A stretch of DNA of 64,000 bases from Methylonatrum sp040877625 (lineage in GTDB: Bacteria > Pseudomonadota > Gammaproteobacteria > Nitrococcales > Aquisalimonadaceae), in assembly GCA_040877625.1 (NCBI GenBank), contig JBBDNK010000020.1, positions 186,001-250,000 of the forward strand, read 5' to 3'. Positions 41,339 to 52,009 of this stretch are shown in pieces. Numbering within the stretch: position 1 is the first letter of the stretch; each line of letters starts with the position of its first letter. Under the pieces are notes generated by a model. That model made no database searches and was not told the origin of the DNA. It was given only the letters and a program-made list of their open reading frames with translations. The translations under genes were made by a program, and so were the position numbers.

Positions 41339-42697
41339 TCAGTGTCGGCTGGCGGCCTTGAACAGTGATGGGTCAATCCGGTGCCGGTGCAGCAGTTTGT
41401 AGAACTCGGTACGGTTGCGCTTGGCCAGGCGGGCTGCCTGACTGACGTTGCCGCCCGTGGTCTGCAGCAGCCGGGCCAGATAGTCCTTCTCGAAGCGGCG
41501 ACGGGCATCGGCGAACGGCAGAATGTTGCCGGGTGCGTCGTGCAAGGCGCTCTGAACCAGCATGTCGCTGATCATCGGGGTGGTGGACAGGGTCACGGTC
41601 TGCTCCACCACGTTATAGAGCTGCCGTACATTGCCCGGCCAGGGGGCGCTCACCAGGCGCTCCAGGGCATCCGGTGCGAAACCACGTACCTTCTTGTGGT
41701 ACTTGGCGGCGAGCTCTCCGAGGAAGTGGTTGACCAGCAAGGGGATGTCTTCCCGCCGGTTGGCCAGCGCCGGAATTTCCAGCGACACTACGTTGAGGCG
41801 GTAGTAGAGATCCTCGCGGAAGCGGCCTGCCTTCATTTCCGCTTCGAGGTTGCGATGGGTGGCGGAAATGACGCGCACATCCACGGGAATGGCCTTGGTT
41901 GCGCCCACCGGCCTGACCTCGCGCTCCTGCAGCACCCGCAGCAGCTTGACCTGCAGCGGCATGGGCATGTCGCCGATTTCATCCAGAAGCAGAGTGCCTC
42001 CGTCCGCGGCCTGGAACAGGCCGAGGTGGTCGGCGGTCGCGCCCGTGAAGGCGCCCTTGCGGTGGCCGAACAGTTCGGATTCCAGTAGCGGCTCCGGTAT
42101 GGCGCCGCAGTTGACTGCCACGAAAGGCTTGCTGGATCGGCTGCTGGCACGGTGGACGGCCTGGGCCAGCAGTTCCTTGCCGGTGCCGCTGTCGCCCCGG
42201 ATAAAGACGCTGGCGTCTGAATCCGCGACCATGCGCGCCTTGCTCAGCACATCCTTCATCACCGCGCTGCGGGTAATGATGCTGCGCGACCAGTCGTCAC
42301 GGGGGTCTCGGGGGCTGGCGCTGGTGCCGCCGGATACGTCGATCGCGGCTGCAACCTGCTCGAGCAGCTTCTGGCTGTCGAAAGGTTTGGTAAGGAAGCT
42401 GAATACACCGTTGCGGGTGGCTTCCACGGCGTCCGGGATGGAGCCGTGAGCGGTGAGTATGATCACTGGCAGGGTGGGATGCTGTTCGTGGACCACGTCG
42501 AACAAGGCCAGCCCGTCCATGCCGTCCATGCGCAGGTCGGTGATGATGATGTCCGGCCGGAACGCGGCCAGAACTGCCAGGGCGCTCTCACCGCTGTCTG
42601 ATGCGGTCACGTCGTAACCAGCGGATTTGAGCCGCAGTGACAGCAGCCGAAGCAGTCCGGGGTCGTCGTCCACCAGCAGAATGCTGCGCCGTTCCAT
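41339..42697 (-). CDS. glrR: Sigma-54-dependent response regulator GlrR/QseF-like
   Basis: 452 residues. A receiver domain with phospho-acceptor Asp54 (DIIITDLRMDG) is followed by an AAA+ sigma-54 activator domain (Walker A GDSGTGKE, GAFTGA loop for sigma-54 contact, Walker B GGTLLLDEIGDMP) and a Fis-type HTH (NVSQAARLAKRNRTEFYKLL). It is the third gene after glrK and qseG, 3 bp from qseG. In enterobacteria GlrR drives glmY and envelope-stress RNAs; targets here are unknown. Confidence 0.92.
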   Translation of the reverse strand: MERRSILLVDDDPGLLRLLSLRLKSAGYDVTASDSGESALAVLAAFRPDIIITDLRMDGMDGLALFDVVHEQHPTLPVIILTAHGSIPDAVEATRNGVFSFLTKPFDSQKLLEQVAAAIDVSGGTSASPRDPRDDWSRSIITRSAVMKDVLSKARMVADSDASVFIRGDSGTGKELLAQAVHRASSRSSKPFVAVNCGAIPEPLLESELFGHRKGAFTGATADHLGLFQAADGGTLLLDEIGDMPMPLQVKLLRVLQEREVRPVGATKAIPVDVRVISATHRNLEAEMKAGRFREDLYYRLNVVSLEIPALANRREDIPLLVNHFLGELAAKYHKKVRGFAPDALERLVSAPWPGNVRQLYNVVEQTVTLSTTPMISDMLVQSALHDAPGNILPFADARRRFEKDYLARLLQTTGGNVSQAARLAKRNRTEFYKLLHRHRIDPSLFKAASRH

Positions 42698-42700
42698 AAT

Positions 42701-43288
42701 TCATTCCTCACGCGTGGTTGAAGGGGTCTGGCCGCGGTCCCGAAGGCTGCGCTCGATGGCCTTGAGCGCTTCGAGTTGTTCCGTCAGTTCGGCGTTGCGG
42801 GTCTGTTCGCGACTGACCGTTTGTACCAGTTCGCGAATACGGCTGCCCTGGGCAGCGCGTTGTGACAGACTTGAATGCAACAAGCGGGCCACTCCCCGAA
42901 AATCGCGCCCTTCATCCGTCTTCATACATTCTTCCATGGCCGTGGCCAGAGGCGGGATGTCATCCTGAGGCGGTGTGTCCATGGTCACGTAAAGCATTGC
43001 CAGGCGGACATTATCTACCCGGCAGCCGGCATCTTCCAACTGCGGACGCAAGGCGTCGTAGTGCGCGTGACGCTGCTCCTCGCTGAGCCCGCTCAAGTTG
43101 TCCAGTTCTTCCAGCAAGGCTTTTTTCGCATCAGATATGTCGCTTTCTGGCGACAGTGGTTCACAGTTATTCAGTTCGCACATGCGCTCGCTCAGTGCCT
43201 GGCATCCGGACAGGCCCAGCAGCAATACAAACACCACCAGCGGGCGCACGGATCCTGGACGCGGTTGGGGGGCGACGATGCTGTTCAT
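42701..43288 (-). CDS. qseG: QseG-like lipoprotein of the GlrK/GlrR system
   Basis: 195 residues. The signal ends LLGLSGC, a lipobox with Cys about 29. A helical region (SDISDAKKALLEELDNLSGLSEEQR) and a C-terminal coiled coil (RELVQTVSREQTRNAELTEQ) follow. It is between the kinase and regulator genes with 4-nt overlap to glrK, the same order as qseE-qseG-qseF. QseG is an outer-membrane lipoprotein that controls the kinase. Confidence 0.75.
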   Translation of the reverse strand: MNSIVAPQPRPGSVRPLVVFVLLLGLSGCQALSERMCELNNCEPLSPESDISDAKKALLEELDNLSGLSEEQRHAHYDALRPQLEDAGCRVDNVRLAMLYVTMDTPPQDDIPPLATAMEECMKTDEGRDFRGVARLLHSSLSQRAAQGSRIRELVQTVSREQTRNAELTEQLEALKAIERSLRDRGQTPSTTREE

Positions 43289-44742
43289 GCGTTTGCATAT
43301 CCTTGCTGGGTGAGAGGAAGCGTTACCCGTAGGCGAGTACCGGGAGACTCGCTGCCGTCCACCTCGATACGGCCGCCGTGTGCTTCCACGTACTCACGGG
43401 CGATGGACAGGCCCAGCCCTGAGCCCTTGACGTAGCCGCTGGCCTTGTTGCGCCCCTGATAGAAGGCGTCGAACACGGAGTCCCGGTCTTCGGCGGCGAT
43501 ACCGGGGCCTTCGTCCGCCACCTCGATAACGACGTTGTCCCCCCGCCTTTCCGCGATCAGCAGCACGCGGCTGTTCTCCGGAGAGAACTTGATGGCATTT
43601 GACAACAGGTTATCGATAATAGTGCGCAATTTTTCTTCATCCGCCATCAGATGCAGATCGTGCAGCCAGGTTTCCAGGGTAACGTCCTTGGCCAGCAGGG
43701 CGGGTTTGTGGTTCCGGGTCACGGCGTCCATCACCGGAATCAGCCTGACGTGATTCAGCCGTAGCATGCCGCTATTGCCGCCGCGCGACGTGCCGAAATT
43801 GAGCAGATCCTCGATCAGCCGCTGTAGCGACATCGCATTGCTCTGCAGAATGGCCGCCACCTCCTGCTGCTCCACGTTGAGCGGCCCCACCGCATTGTCC
43901 TGCAACAGTTCCGCGCCCTCACGGATGGCGGTTAGCGGCGTCTTCAGTTCGTGCGACATATGACGCAGAAAGCGGCTTTTCTGTTCCTCCAGGTCTTGTA
44001 GGCGTTGCCGCATCCAGTCCAGGCGATTGCCGAGGTGCTGCAGGTCCTGGGGGCCGGTCACCTTCACAGGGTGGGTGAAATGGCCATCACCGAGCCGGCG
44101 GATTGCACGGTCCAACTGACGCACCGGGCGGGAGATCAGCACCGCGAATACGCCGGCCGACAGGATGGTTAGCGGCGGCACCGAGACCGCCAGCCAGAAC
44201 AGAAGCCGCTGTGCGGCGCTAGCCGTCTCCTGCATGACCTGAACTTCGCGGTCGACCATGCGGTTGCTGCCGGAGAGCACCTGCTGGGCCAGCCCATTGA
44301 GGTCCTGGAAGGTGGTGACCATGGCGAGCTGGTCCATATCGGCGCCGTCACCTTCGGTGAGGTTCTGGAACAGGGCGCGCTCGGCGACCATCAGGTTGTC
44401 CACCTGATCGCGCTGGTCGTCGTCCAGTGGCAGTCGGTGCAGTCGTTGGGCGGCATCCCGGAACTGCTCGTGAAGGTCGGTGTAGGCTTCGATCAGGGTG
44501 TCATCGCCGAGAATCAGATATTGCCGTCCGGTGCGCTCCATGCTGGTGAGCAGATCGATCAGCTGACGGCTGTTGGAGATGGCCTGCACGGCCTGGTAGA
44601 CGGCGTACTGGCTCTGGTGTGCCACCCGGTCCACATGAACCGCGGCATAGCCGAGTGCCAGGATCAGCGGTAGCGAGACAAAGCCGAACCCGTACAGGAC
44701 CAGCTTGAGCAGGGATTTGGGTTGGTACAGGGTCATGGCCAC
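43285..44742 (-). CDS. glrK: Sensor histidine kinase GlrK/QseE-like
   Basis: 485 residues. Membrane helices are near residues 13-33 and 181-203, enclosing an all-helical periplasmic sensor of about 145 residues. HAMP domain to about 255. HisKA domain with His264 (FLRHMSHELKTPLTAI). HATPase domain with NLLSNAIKFSP, ADEGPGIA and GSGLGLSIA. It phosphorylates GlrR. First gene of a three-gene operon located between ruvB and ybgC. Confidence 0.92.
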   Translation of the reverse strand: MAMTLYQPKSLLKLVLYGFGFVSLPLILALGYAAVHVDRVAHQSQYAVYQAVQAISNSRQLIDLLTSMERTGRQYLILGDDTLIEAYTDLHEQFRDAAQRLHRLPLDDDQRDQVDNLMVAERALFQNLTEGDGADMDQLAMVTTFQDLNGLAQQVLSGSNRMVDREVQVMQETASAAQRLLFWLAVSVPPLTILSAGVFAVLISRPVRQLDRAIRRLGDGHFTHPVKVTGPQDLQHLGNRLDWMRQRLQDLEEQKSRFLRHMSHELKTPLTAIREGAELLQDNAVGPLNVEQQEVAAILQSNAMSLQRLIEDLLNFGTSRGGNSGMLRLNHVRLIPVMDAVTRNHKPALLAKDVTLETWLHDLHLMADEEKLRTIIDNLLSNAIKFSPENSRVLLIAERRGDNVVIEVADEGPGIAAEDRDSVFDAFYQGRNKASGYVKGSGLGLSIAREYVEAHGGRIEVDGSESPGTRLRVTLPLTQQGYANA

Positions 44743-44760
44743 CGGGGATAGGTGCTCGTG

Positions 44761-45822
<1,062 letters not shown>

Positions 45823-45855
45823 GACGTGTCCGTAGCGAACTTCTTCTGGTGTTGA

Positions 45856-46464
45856 TCATCTTACCGATTTCTGCAGTGCCTGTCGGATGATCTCTTCACT
45901 GGCCAGCCCCGCGGCATCGATCTTGCTCACCATGCGCCCGGCATCGGCCGGTCTGTAGCCCAGTGCCACCAGAGCACTAAGTGCGTCCGCGGTGGCATCG
46001 TCGCCGGCCGGGCCTCCGGCCGCGGCGGCATCCGTGGGCATGTTCGCGCCCGGGCCGCCGAGCTCGCGGACCCGGTCGCGCATTTCGATCACCAGCCGTT
46101 CGGCGGTCTTCTTGCCAACGCCCGGCATGCGGGTCAGGGTAGCCGAATCCTGATGCTCGATGCAGCGAATGAAATCCTCCACCCGCATGCCTGAAAGCAG
46201 GGTAAGTGCCAGTTTCGGGCCGATTCCGCTGACCCGGATGAGGCTGCGGAACAGGCTGCGCTCAAGTCGCGTGATGAAACCGTAGAGATTGTGCGCGTCT
46301 TCCTTGACCGCCAGATGCGTGTACAGACTGACCGTGCCGCCCAGCGGCGGCAGCTCGTAGAAGGTCGACATGGGTGCCTCCACCTCATAACCCACGCCGC
46401 GTACGTCCACGAGCAGCGCCGGAGGCTGTTTCTCGACCACCGTTCCGGTCAGGCGTCCGATCAT
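45856..46464 (-). CDS. ruvA: Holliday junction binding protein RuvA
   Basis: 202 residues. An N-terminal OB fold (MIGRLTGTVVEKQPPALLVD), two helix-hairpin-helix motifs (VSGIGPKLALTLL and MPGVGKKTAERLVIEM), a flexible linker and the C-terminal UBA-like domain (ALVALGYRPADAGRMV) that contacts RuvB. Start overlaps the ruvC stop (ATGA). Confidence 0.97.
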   Translation of the reverse strand: MIGRLTGTVVEKQPPALLVDVRGVGYEVEAPMSTFYELPPLGGTVSLYTHLAVKEDAHNLYGFITRLERSLFRSLIRVSGIGPKLALTLLSGMRVEDFIRCIEHQDSATLTRMPGVGKKTAERLVIEMRDRVRELGGPGANMPTDAAAAGGPAGDDATADALSALVALGYRPADAGRMVSKIDAAGLASEEIIRQALQKSVR

Positions 46465-46979
46465 CGTCTGCGTCTCCGCTGGCTGGCGAGGGCATGGTCC
46501 AGCTGATGCCCCAGACGAGCCTGTTGCAAATGACAGAGTGCCACCGCCAGGGCGTCTCCGGCGTCCTCCTGCAGTTTGCCGTTCAGCCCGAGCAACTGCA
46601 GCACCATCTGCTGGACCTGGCCCTTGTCTGCCGCACCGCTGCCCGTGAGGGCAAGCTTGATGGCGCGAGGGGCATATTCACTGATGGGGATGCCGCGGGT
46701 GGCACCCGCGCAAATGGCGGCGCCGCGTGCCTGTCCCAGTTTCAGTGCCGACGCCACATTGTGCTGCACGAACACCTGCTCCACGACGATGGCCGTCGGT
46801 GCCTCATTGCTGATGACCTCCGATATGCCCTCGAAAATGATTCGCAGCCGATCCGGAAATTCAGCGCTGCCGGTCCGGATGACACCGCTGGTGACGTACT
46901 TCAGGGCGGTGCCGTCACCGTCGATTACGCCGAAGCCTGTGGCGCGGGAGCCGGGGTCAATGCCGAGTACGCGGGACAT
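46461..46979 (-). CDS. ruvC: Holliday junction endonuclease RuvC
   Basis: 172 residues. The RNase H-like fold has catalytic acids in LGIDPGSRATGFG (Asp7), VVEQVFV (Glu) and a C-terminal DAGDALAVALCH pair. First gene of ruvCAB. It resolves Holliday junctions. The last residues (ASQRRRRR) are a basic tail. Confidence 0.96.
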   Translation of the reverse strand: MSRVLGIDPGSRATGFGVIDGDGTALKYVTSGVIRTGSAEFPDRLRIIFEGISEVISNEAPTAIVVEQVFVQHNVASALKLGQARGAAICAGATRGIPISEYAPRAIKLALTGSGAADKGQVQQMVLQLLGLNGKLQEDAGDALAVALCHLQQARLGHQLDHALASQRRRRR

Positions 46980-47053
46980 GGAGGCCTATTCCGGTGGAAG
47001 ACATGGGCGGCGGCGGGCGCCGGCATTGCCGTGGCGCGGTTCGGTGGCGGTCA

Positions 47054-47797
47054 TCAACCCGCGGCGAAGGCATCCTCGTCAATGTCGGCATTGGTATAGA
47101 CCTGCTGTACATCGTCCAGGTCCTCGAGTCGTTCCAGCAGCTTCACCATACGCGCGGCATCGTCACCGGTCAGCGCCACGGTGGTGGAGGGGCGCATGGT
47201 GATTTCGCTGTCCGCGGGCTCCAGGCCGGCGGCAATGAGGGCGTCCTTGACGGCGATGTAGTCATCCGGCGCGGTCAGTACTTCCACCGAACCGTCCTCG
47301 TTGGCGATGACGTCTTCGGCCCCCGCTTCAAGCGCGGCCTCCATGATCTGGTCTTCATCGGTGCCGGGTGCATAGGTGATCACGCCGGCCTTGGTGAACA
47401 GAAACGCCACTGAACCGTCCGTGCCCAGGTTGCCGCCATGCTTGCTGAAGGCGTGACGGACTTCCGATACCGTGCGGTTGCGGTTGTCGGTCATGACATC
47501 CACCATCACCGCCGCGCCGTTCAGGCCATAGCCTTCGTACCGAATTTCTTCATAGATGACACTGTCATCCTGACCAGAGGCGCGCTTGATGGCGCGCTCG
47601 ATGTTGTCCTTGGGCATATTGACCGACAGTGCCCGGTCCACCGCAAGGCGCAGGCGGGGGTTGGCCGCCGGGTCCGGGTCGCCCATCCGTGCCGCTACGC
47701 TGATCTCCCGGATCATGCGTGTGAAGATCTTTCCGCGTTTCGCATCCTGGGCCTTTTTCCGATGCTGAATATTGGCCCACTTGCTGTGCCCTGCCAT
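47054..47797 (-). CDS. yebC: YebC/PmpR-family DNA-binding protein (TACO1)
   Basis: 247 residues: MAGHSKWANIQHRKKAQDAK at the start, then FTRMIREISVAARMGDPDPA, IRYEGYGLNGAAVMVD and acidic surfaces at the end. Family members act as transcription regulators or help ribosomes through proline stretches. It stands upstream of ruvCAB as in many gammaproteobacteria (74-bp gap). Confidence 0.95.
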   Translation of the reverse strand: MAGHSKWANIQHRKKAQDAKRGKIFTRMIREISVAARMGDPDPAANPRLRLAVDRALSVNMPKDNIERAIKRASGQDDSVIYEEIRYEGYGLNGAAVMVDVMTDNRNRTVSEVRHAFSKHGGNLGTDGSVAFLFTKAGVITYAPGTDEDQIMEAALEAGAEDVIANEDGSVEVLTAPDDYIAVKDALIAAGLEPADSEITMRPSTTVALTGDDAARMVKLLERLEDLDDVQQVYTNADIDEDAFAAG

Positions 47798-48062
47798 GCA
47801 TTATTCCCGCTCTTGTCTACAGTTGACCGTGGAGAACGGGGCCGGCGCGGGCCCCGAGCCGGGCAAGCTTAGCATGCCGCCGCATTCTGATTAAGAAGGC
47901 ATGTTGCAGAAAGGTGATTCATTTGTCATATTGTCCACCACGGCAGCAGGCGAATCGAAGGATCGGGGGCTGTTCCGTCAACGGCGTCCGTCAGGGCGTT
48001 TCGAGTAACAACAATAAGCTCCGGGGCCGTTCGGTCGGAGCTCATGATTGGAGGATCCACCA

Positions 48063-49283
48063 ATGAAACGACTCGTCGCCGCGACGGCTTTTGCCGTGTC
48101 CGCGTTGGGTGCCGGCACCGCCGCATCCGCGGAAACCATCCGCATTGCCCATGTCACCGGTTTTACCGGGGCGCTCGAAGCCTACGCCAACCAGCTGTCC
48201 GTGGGCATGCAGATGGGCTTTGAGTACGCCACCAACGGCAGCATGGAAATCGAGGGCCGCAAGGTCGAGATCACCAAAAAGGATGATCAGCTCAATCCCG
48301 CCCGCGCTCGCGCACTGGTGGAAGAAGCCTATGCCGAGGATGACGCCCATATCGTGGTGGGGCCGGTTGCGTCGGGCGTTGCGCTGGCGGTACTGCCCAT
48401 TGCCGAGGAATATGAGCGCATCATCATGCCGGAAGGCGTAGCCGATGCGATTACCGGAGCCGACTGGAACCGCTACGTGGTCCGTGTGACCCGCAACTCC
48501 TCTCAGGATGCCATCTCCAATGCCGTCGCCATTGGCAAGGAAGGCGTCTGCGTCTCGACCATCGCCCAGGATTATGCTTTCGGCCGCGATGGCGTTGCTG
48601 CTTACAAGGAGGCCATGGACGAACAGGGCGGCAAGGTGGTGCATGAAGAATACCTGCCCACGGACGCAACCGACTTCACGGCCGCGGCGCAGCGCCTGTT
48701 CGACTCCCTGCGCGAGCGCGATGACTGCCCGGAAGGCAAGTACATCTTCGGTATCTGGGCGGGTGCGTCCAACCCGTTCGGCCGCATTCAGGACCTCGAT
48801 CCCGAGCGTTTCGGCATTCGCCTGGCGACCGGCGGCAACATTCTGCCCGCGCTGGTCGGCTATTCCGCCTTTCCCGATATGGAAGGCGCGACCTACTATT
48901 ATTACGAATCCGCCGATAACGACATCAACGACTGGTTCGTGTCCAACCACTACCAGCGCTACAACGCGCCGCCTGATTTCTTCACTGCCCAGGGCTTTGC
49001 CCAGGCAATGGCGATTACCGCGGCGATACGGGCCACCGGTGGGTCTACCGATGCCGAGGACTTGATCAATGCGTTTCGCGGCCTCGTCTTCGATACACCC
49101 AAGGGCGAGATGATGATTCGGCCCGAAGACCATCAGGCCCTGCAGTCCATGTACCATTTCCGCATTGCCGCCGAGGAACGCAACGACTGGTTCCCGGATC
49201 GCAGCGGCACTGTCGGCGTGCCCAGGCTGGTCCGCGAAATCACGCGGCATGAGATGGACATTCCGATTCGCAACGGCCGTTGA
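48063..49283 (+). CDS. Branched-chain amino-acid/amide ABC transporter binding protein (LivK-like)
   Basis: 406 residues. The signal peptide MKRLVAATAFAVSALGAGTA ends ASA|ETIRIAHVTGFTGALEAYANQL, the periplasmic-binding type I opening. GRKVEITKKDDQLNPARARALVEE and VGPVASGVALAVLPIAEEY follow. ATG 48063 has GGAGG upstream; a frame from 48048 only adds the leader. The protein is acidic. The ligand cannot be read. First gene of a five-gene transporter operon. Confidence 0.9.
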   Translation: MKRLVAATAFAVSALGAGTAASAETIRIAHVTGFTGALEAYANQLSVGMQMGFEYATNGSMEIEGRKVEITKKDDQLNPARARALVEEAYAEDDAHIVVGPVASGVALAVLPIAEEYERIIMPEGVADAITGADWNRYVVRVTRNSSQDAISNAVAIGKEGVCVSTIAQDYAFGRDGVAAYKEAMDEQGGKVVHEEYLPTDATDFTAAAQRLFDSLRERDDCPEGKYIFGIWAGASNPFGRIQDLDPERFGIRLATGGNILPALVGYSAFPDMEGATYYYYESADNDINDWFVSNHYQRYNAPPDFFTAQGFAQAMAITAAIRATGGSTDAEDLINAFRGLVFDTPKGEMMIRPEDHQALQSMYHFRIAAEERNDWFPDRSGTVGVPRLVREITRHEMDIPIRNGR

Positions 49284-49384
49284 CCCGGTCCTGGTAGGGT
49301 GATCGGACGGCAGGCGGCGCGGCGGTTCACCCGCTGCGGCCGCCTGCCGAATGCGACGCAGCGCTTTGTGCGAGGTAATGAGTC

Positions 49385-50158
49385 ATGGTGTCCGAGCGTC
49401 CCGTTCTCGAGACGGAAGGCCTGACCATCAACTTCGGCGGCCATTTCGCCGTGAACCGGGTGTCATGTGCATTTCATGCCGGTACGCTCACGTCCATCGT
49501 CGGGCCGAATGGAGCCGGCAAGACCACCTGGTTCAACCTTATATCCGGGCAGCTCCCTGCTACTGCCGGTCGCGTGCGCCTGTTCGGCGAAGACATTACC
49601 CGGCTGTCGGCTCCCGCAAGAGCCGACAAGGGCCTGGGCCGCGCCTTTCAGCTCACCAATCTGTTTCCGAACCTGACGGTGCTGGAGAATGCCCGCCTGG
49701 CGGTCGCATCGCGGCACCGCATCGGCCACAACTTCTGGCAGATGGTGACCAGCCGCCGGGACATCCTCGACCGGGCCGCTGCGTACCTGGATCAGGTTCA
49801 TCTCGGCCACCGCTCGGATTCCCTGGTAGCGGAACTTCCCCATGGTGATCAGCGCAAGCTGGAAGTGGCATTACTGCTGGCGCTGGAGCCGGAAGTGTTC
49901 ATGTTCGATGAGCCCACCGCCGGCATGAGCGTGGACGAGGTGCCCGTCATCCTGGAGCTTATCGACCAGATCAAACGCAAGCAGGACAAGGTGATCCTGC
50001 TGGTGGAACACAAGATGGATGTGGTCCGCTCTCTCTCCGATCGCATCGTGGTGCTGCACAACGGTGAGCTGGTTGCAGATGGCGAGCCCGCGGAGGTGAT
50101 CGCCTCGCCCATCGTTCAGGAAGCCTACCTGGGTACCGCCCGGGGAGCAGCCGGGTGA
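49385..50158 (+). CDS. Branched-chain amino-acid ABC transporter ATPase (LivG-like)
   Basis: 257 residues. Walker A VGPNGAGKTT, Q-loop GLGRAFQLTNLFPNLTVLEN, Walker B EVFMFDEPTAGMS and switch His LLVEHKMDVV. The signature LPHGDQRKLEVALLLAL has the HGDQR wording of LivG. The C-terminal NGELVADGEPAEVIASPIVQ then EAYLG is the usual LivG ending. Confidence 0.93.
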   Translation: MVSERPVLETEGLTINFGGHFAVNRVSCAFHAGTLTSIVGPNGAGKTTWFNLISGQLPATAGRVRLFGEDITRLSAPARADKGLGRAFQLTNLFPNLTVLENARLAVASRHRIGHNFWQMVTSRRDILDRAAAYLDQVHLGHRSDSLVAELPHGDQRKLEVALLLALEPEVFMFDEPTAGMSVDEVPVILELIDQIKRKQDKVILLVEHKMDVVRSLSDRIVVLHNGELVADGEPAEVIASPIVQEAYLGTARGAAG

Positions 50159-50183
50159 CGGACAGGATAAAAGAGGCAAGCTC

Positions 50184-50909
50184 ATGGCTGAACCCATGCT
50201 GACACTGTCGGGTATCCGCGCGGATATTGATCAATATCACATTCTGCACGGCGTCGATCTGCAGGTGCCGCAGGGCGAATTGACGGTCCTTCTGGGCCGT
50301 AACGGCGCCGGCAAGAGCACCACCCTGCGCACAATCATGGGCCTCACCCGGGTGACCGCCGGCGGGATTCGCTTCGGAGGCGACGACATTACCGGCATGC
50401 CTACACCGCAGATTGCCCGCAAGGGTATTGCCTTCGTGCCGGAGAGTATGGGCATCTTCGGCCTGCTGACGGTGCGGGAGAACATGGTGCTGGCGGCGAT
50501 CAACGGACCTATCGATCCGGCAAGGCTGGAGTGGGTTTTTACCCTGTTTCCACCCCTGAAGACATTCTGGGACAGGTCTGCCGGCAATCTTTCCGGTGGC
50601 CAGAAGCAGATGCTTGCCATTGCCCGCGCCATCATTGAGCCGCGTGAGTTGTTGCTGGTCGACGAGCCTACCAAGGGCCTGGCTCCGGCCATTATCAACG
50701 ATCTGGCAGGGGCCTTCGAGGAGCTCAAGGGGCAGCGCGCCACCATTCTGCTGGTCGAGCAGAACTTCAATTTTTCCAGTCGCCTGGGGCAGTCGGTGGC
50801 GGTCATGGATGACGGACGCATCATACACAGCGGCTCGATGGCGGACCTTGCAGGCGATGAGGCGCTGCAGCAGCACTTGCTCGGGCTCAGCCTGGGTGCA
50901 CATCAGTAA
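50184..50909 (+). CDS. Branched-chain amino-acid ABC transporter ATPase (LivF-like)
   Basis: 241 residues. Walker A LGRNGAGKST, GIAFVPESMGIFGLLTVREN, signature LSGGQKQMLAIARAI, Walker B LLLVDEPTKGLAP and EQNFNFSSRL. It forms the second ATPase with LivG, 25 bp downstream of it. Confidence 0.93.
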   Translation: MAEPMLTLSGIRADIDQYHILHGVDLQVPQGELTVLLGRNGAGKSTTLRTIMGLTRVTAGGIRFGGDDITGMPTPQIARKGIAFVPESMGIFGLLTVRENMVLAAINGPIDPARLEWVFTLFPPLKTFWDRSAGNLSGGQKQMLAIARAIIEPRELLLVDEPTKGLAPAIINDLAGAFEELKGQRATILLVEQNFNFSSRLGQSVAVMDDGRIIHSGSMADLAGDEALQQHLLGLSLGAHQ

Positions 50910-50929
50910 CGCAGGGGAGAATCGCCCGT

Positions 50930-51997
50930 ATGTCCACGCAGAATCAGATTCCGGACGAGGACCGCCCCTCTCCCGCAGGCTGGCGGGTACAGCTCACCAG
51001 GTTCAGGGAACAGAAGCCGCATCTGTTCCTGCTGCTGTTCATGGTGCTGATTCCGGCATTCGTGATGCCCCCCGTAACCTGGCTAACGCTGACCATCAGC
51101 GGCCTGGCCATGGGCCTGATGCTGTTCATCATGGCTTCCGGCATGACGCTGACCTTCGGTCTCATGGGGGTGCTCAACCTGGGCCATGGCGCCTTCATTT
51201 CCCTGGGCGCATTTGCCGGTGCCACGGTGGTGGCGTTCTGGCTGGGAGACTATGCCGGCAGCAGTTCCATGCTGGTCAACATGGCGGCGATCATTCCCGC
51301 CCTTGTCTTTGCGATGGCAGTGGCCGGTCTCGTCGGGCTGGTTTTTGAGCGCCTGGTGATCAGGCCGGTCTATGGCGATCACCTCAAGCAGATTCTGGTA
51401 ACCGTGGGCGGTTCCATCATCCTGATGGAGTTGATTCATGTCATCTGGGGGCCGAACGAGATCCCCGTGCCGCGGCCGGATTCGCTGCGTGGCGCGGTGA
51501 TCGTCGCCGATACGGTGCCGTTGATCGGCGGAATGGCGGTGGAGAAATACCGTCTCGTCGCAGTCGTGCTGGGTCTGGCGGTATACGGTCTGATGATCTG
51601 GGTGATTGATCGCACCCGGGTGGGGATTCTCATCCGCGCCGGCGTAGAGAACACCGAAATGGTGGAGGTGCAGGGTTATCGCATCAGACTGCTGTTTCTC
51701 GCCGTGTTCGTGGCCGGTTCAGCGCTCGCCGGCCTGGGAGGCGCCATGTGGGCCATGTACCAGGAGATTATCACCGCGCACATGGGCGACACCCTGATGA
51801 TCTCGGTGATCGTTGTCATCATCCTCGGCGGGCTGGGTTCAATCAGGGGGTGCTTCTACGGCGCCATTCTGGTGGGTCTGATCAATCTGTATGTGGGTTA
51901 TCTGGAGCCGCGGCTGGCCGCGGTGACGACGGTCGGCCTGATGATGGCGGTGCTGATGTGGCGTCCTCAGGGCCTCATTCCCGTCATCAAGGTCTGA
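50930..51997 (+). CDS. Branched-chain amino-acid ABC transporter permease (LivH-like)
   Basis: 355 residues with about eight helices. The N-terminal polar extension of 35 residues is longer than in E. coli LivH. Family motifs are ASGMTLTFGLMGVLNLGHGAF and GLGSIRGCFYGAILVGLINLYV. It forms the channel with LivM. Confidence 0.92.
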   Translation: MSTQNQIPDEDRPSPAGWRVQLTRFREQKPHLFLLLFMVLIPAFVMPPVTWLTLTISGLAMGLMLFIMASGMTLTFGLMGVLNLGHGAFISLGAFAGATVVAFWLGDYAGSSSMLVNMAAIIPALVFAMAVAGLVGLVFERLVIRPVYGDHLKQILVTVGGSIILMELIHVIWGPNEIPVPRPDSLRGAVIVADTVPLIGGMAVEKYRLVAVVLGLAVYGLMIWVIDRTRVGILIRAGVENTEMVEVQGYRIRLLFLAVFVAGSALAGLGGAMWAMYQEIITAHMGDTLMISVIVVIILGGLGSIRGCFYGAILVGLINLYVGYLEPRLAAVTTVGLMMAVLMWRPQGLIPVIKV

Positions 51998-52009
51998 GGA
52001 GTCACGGCC

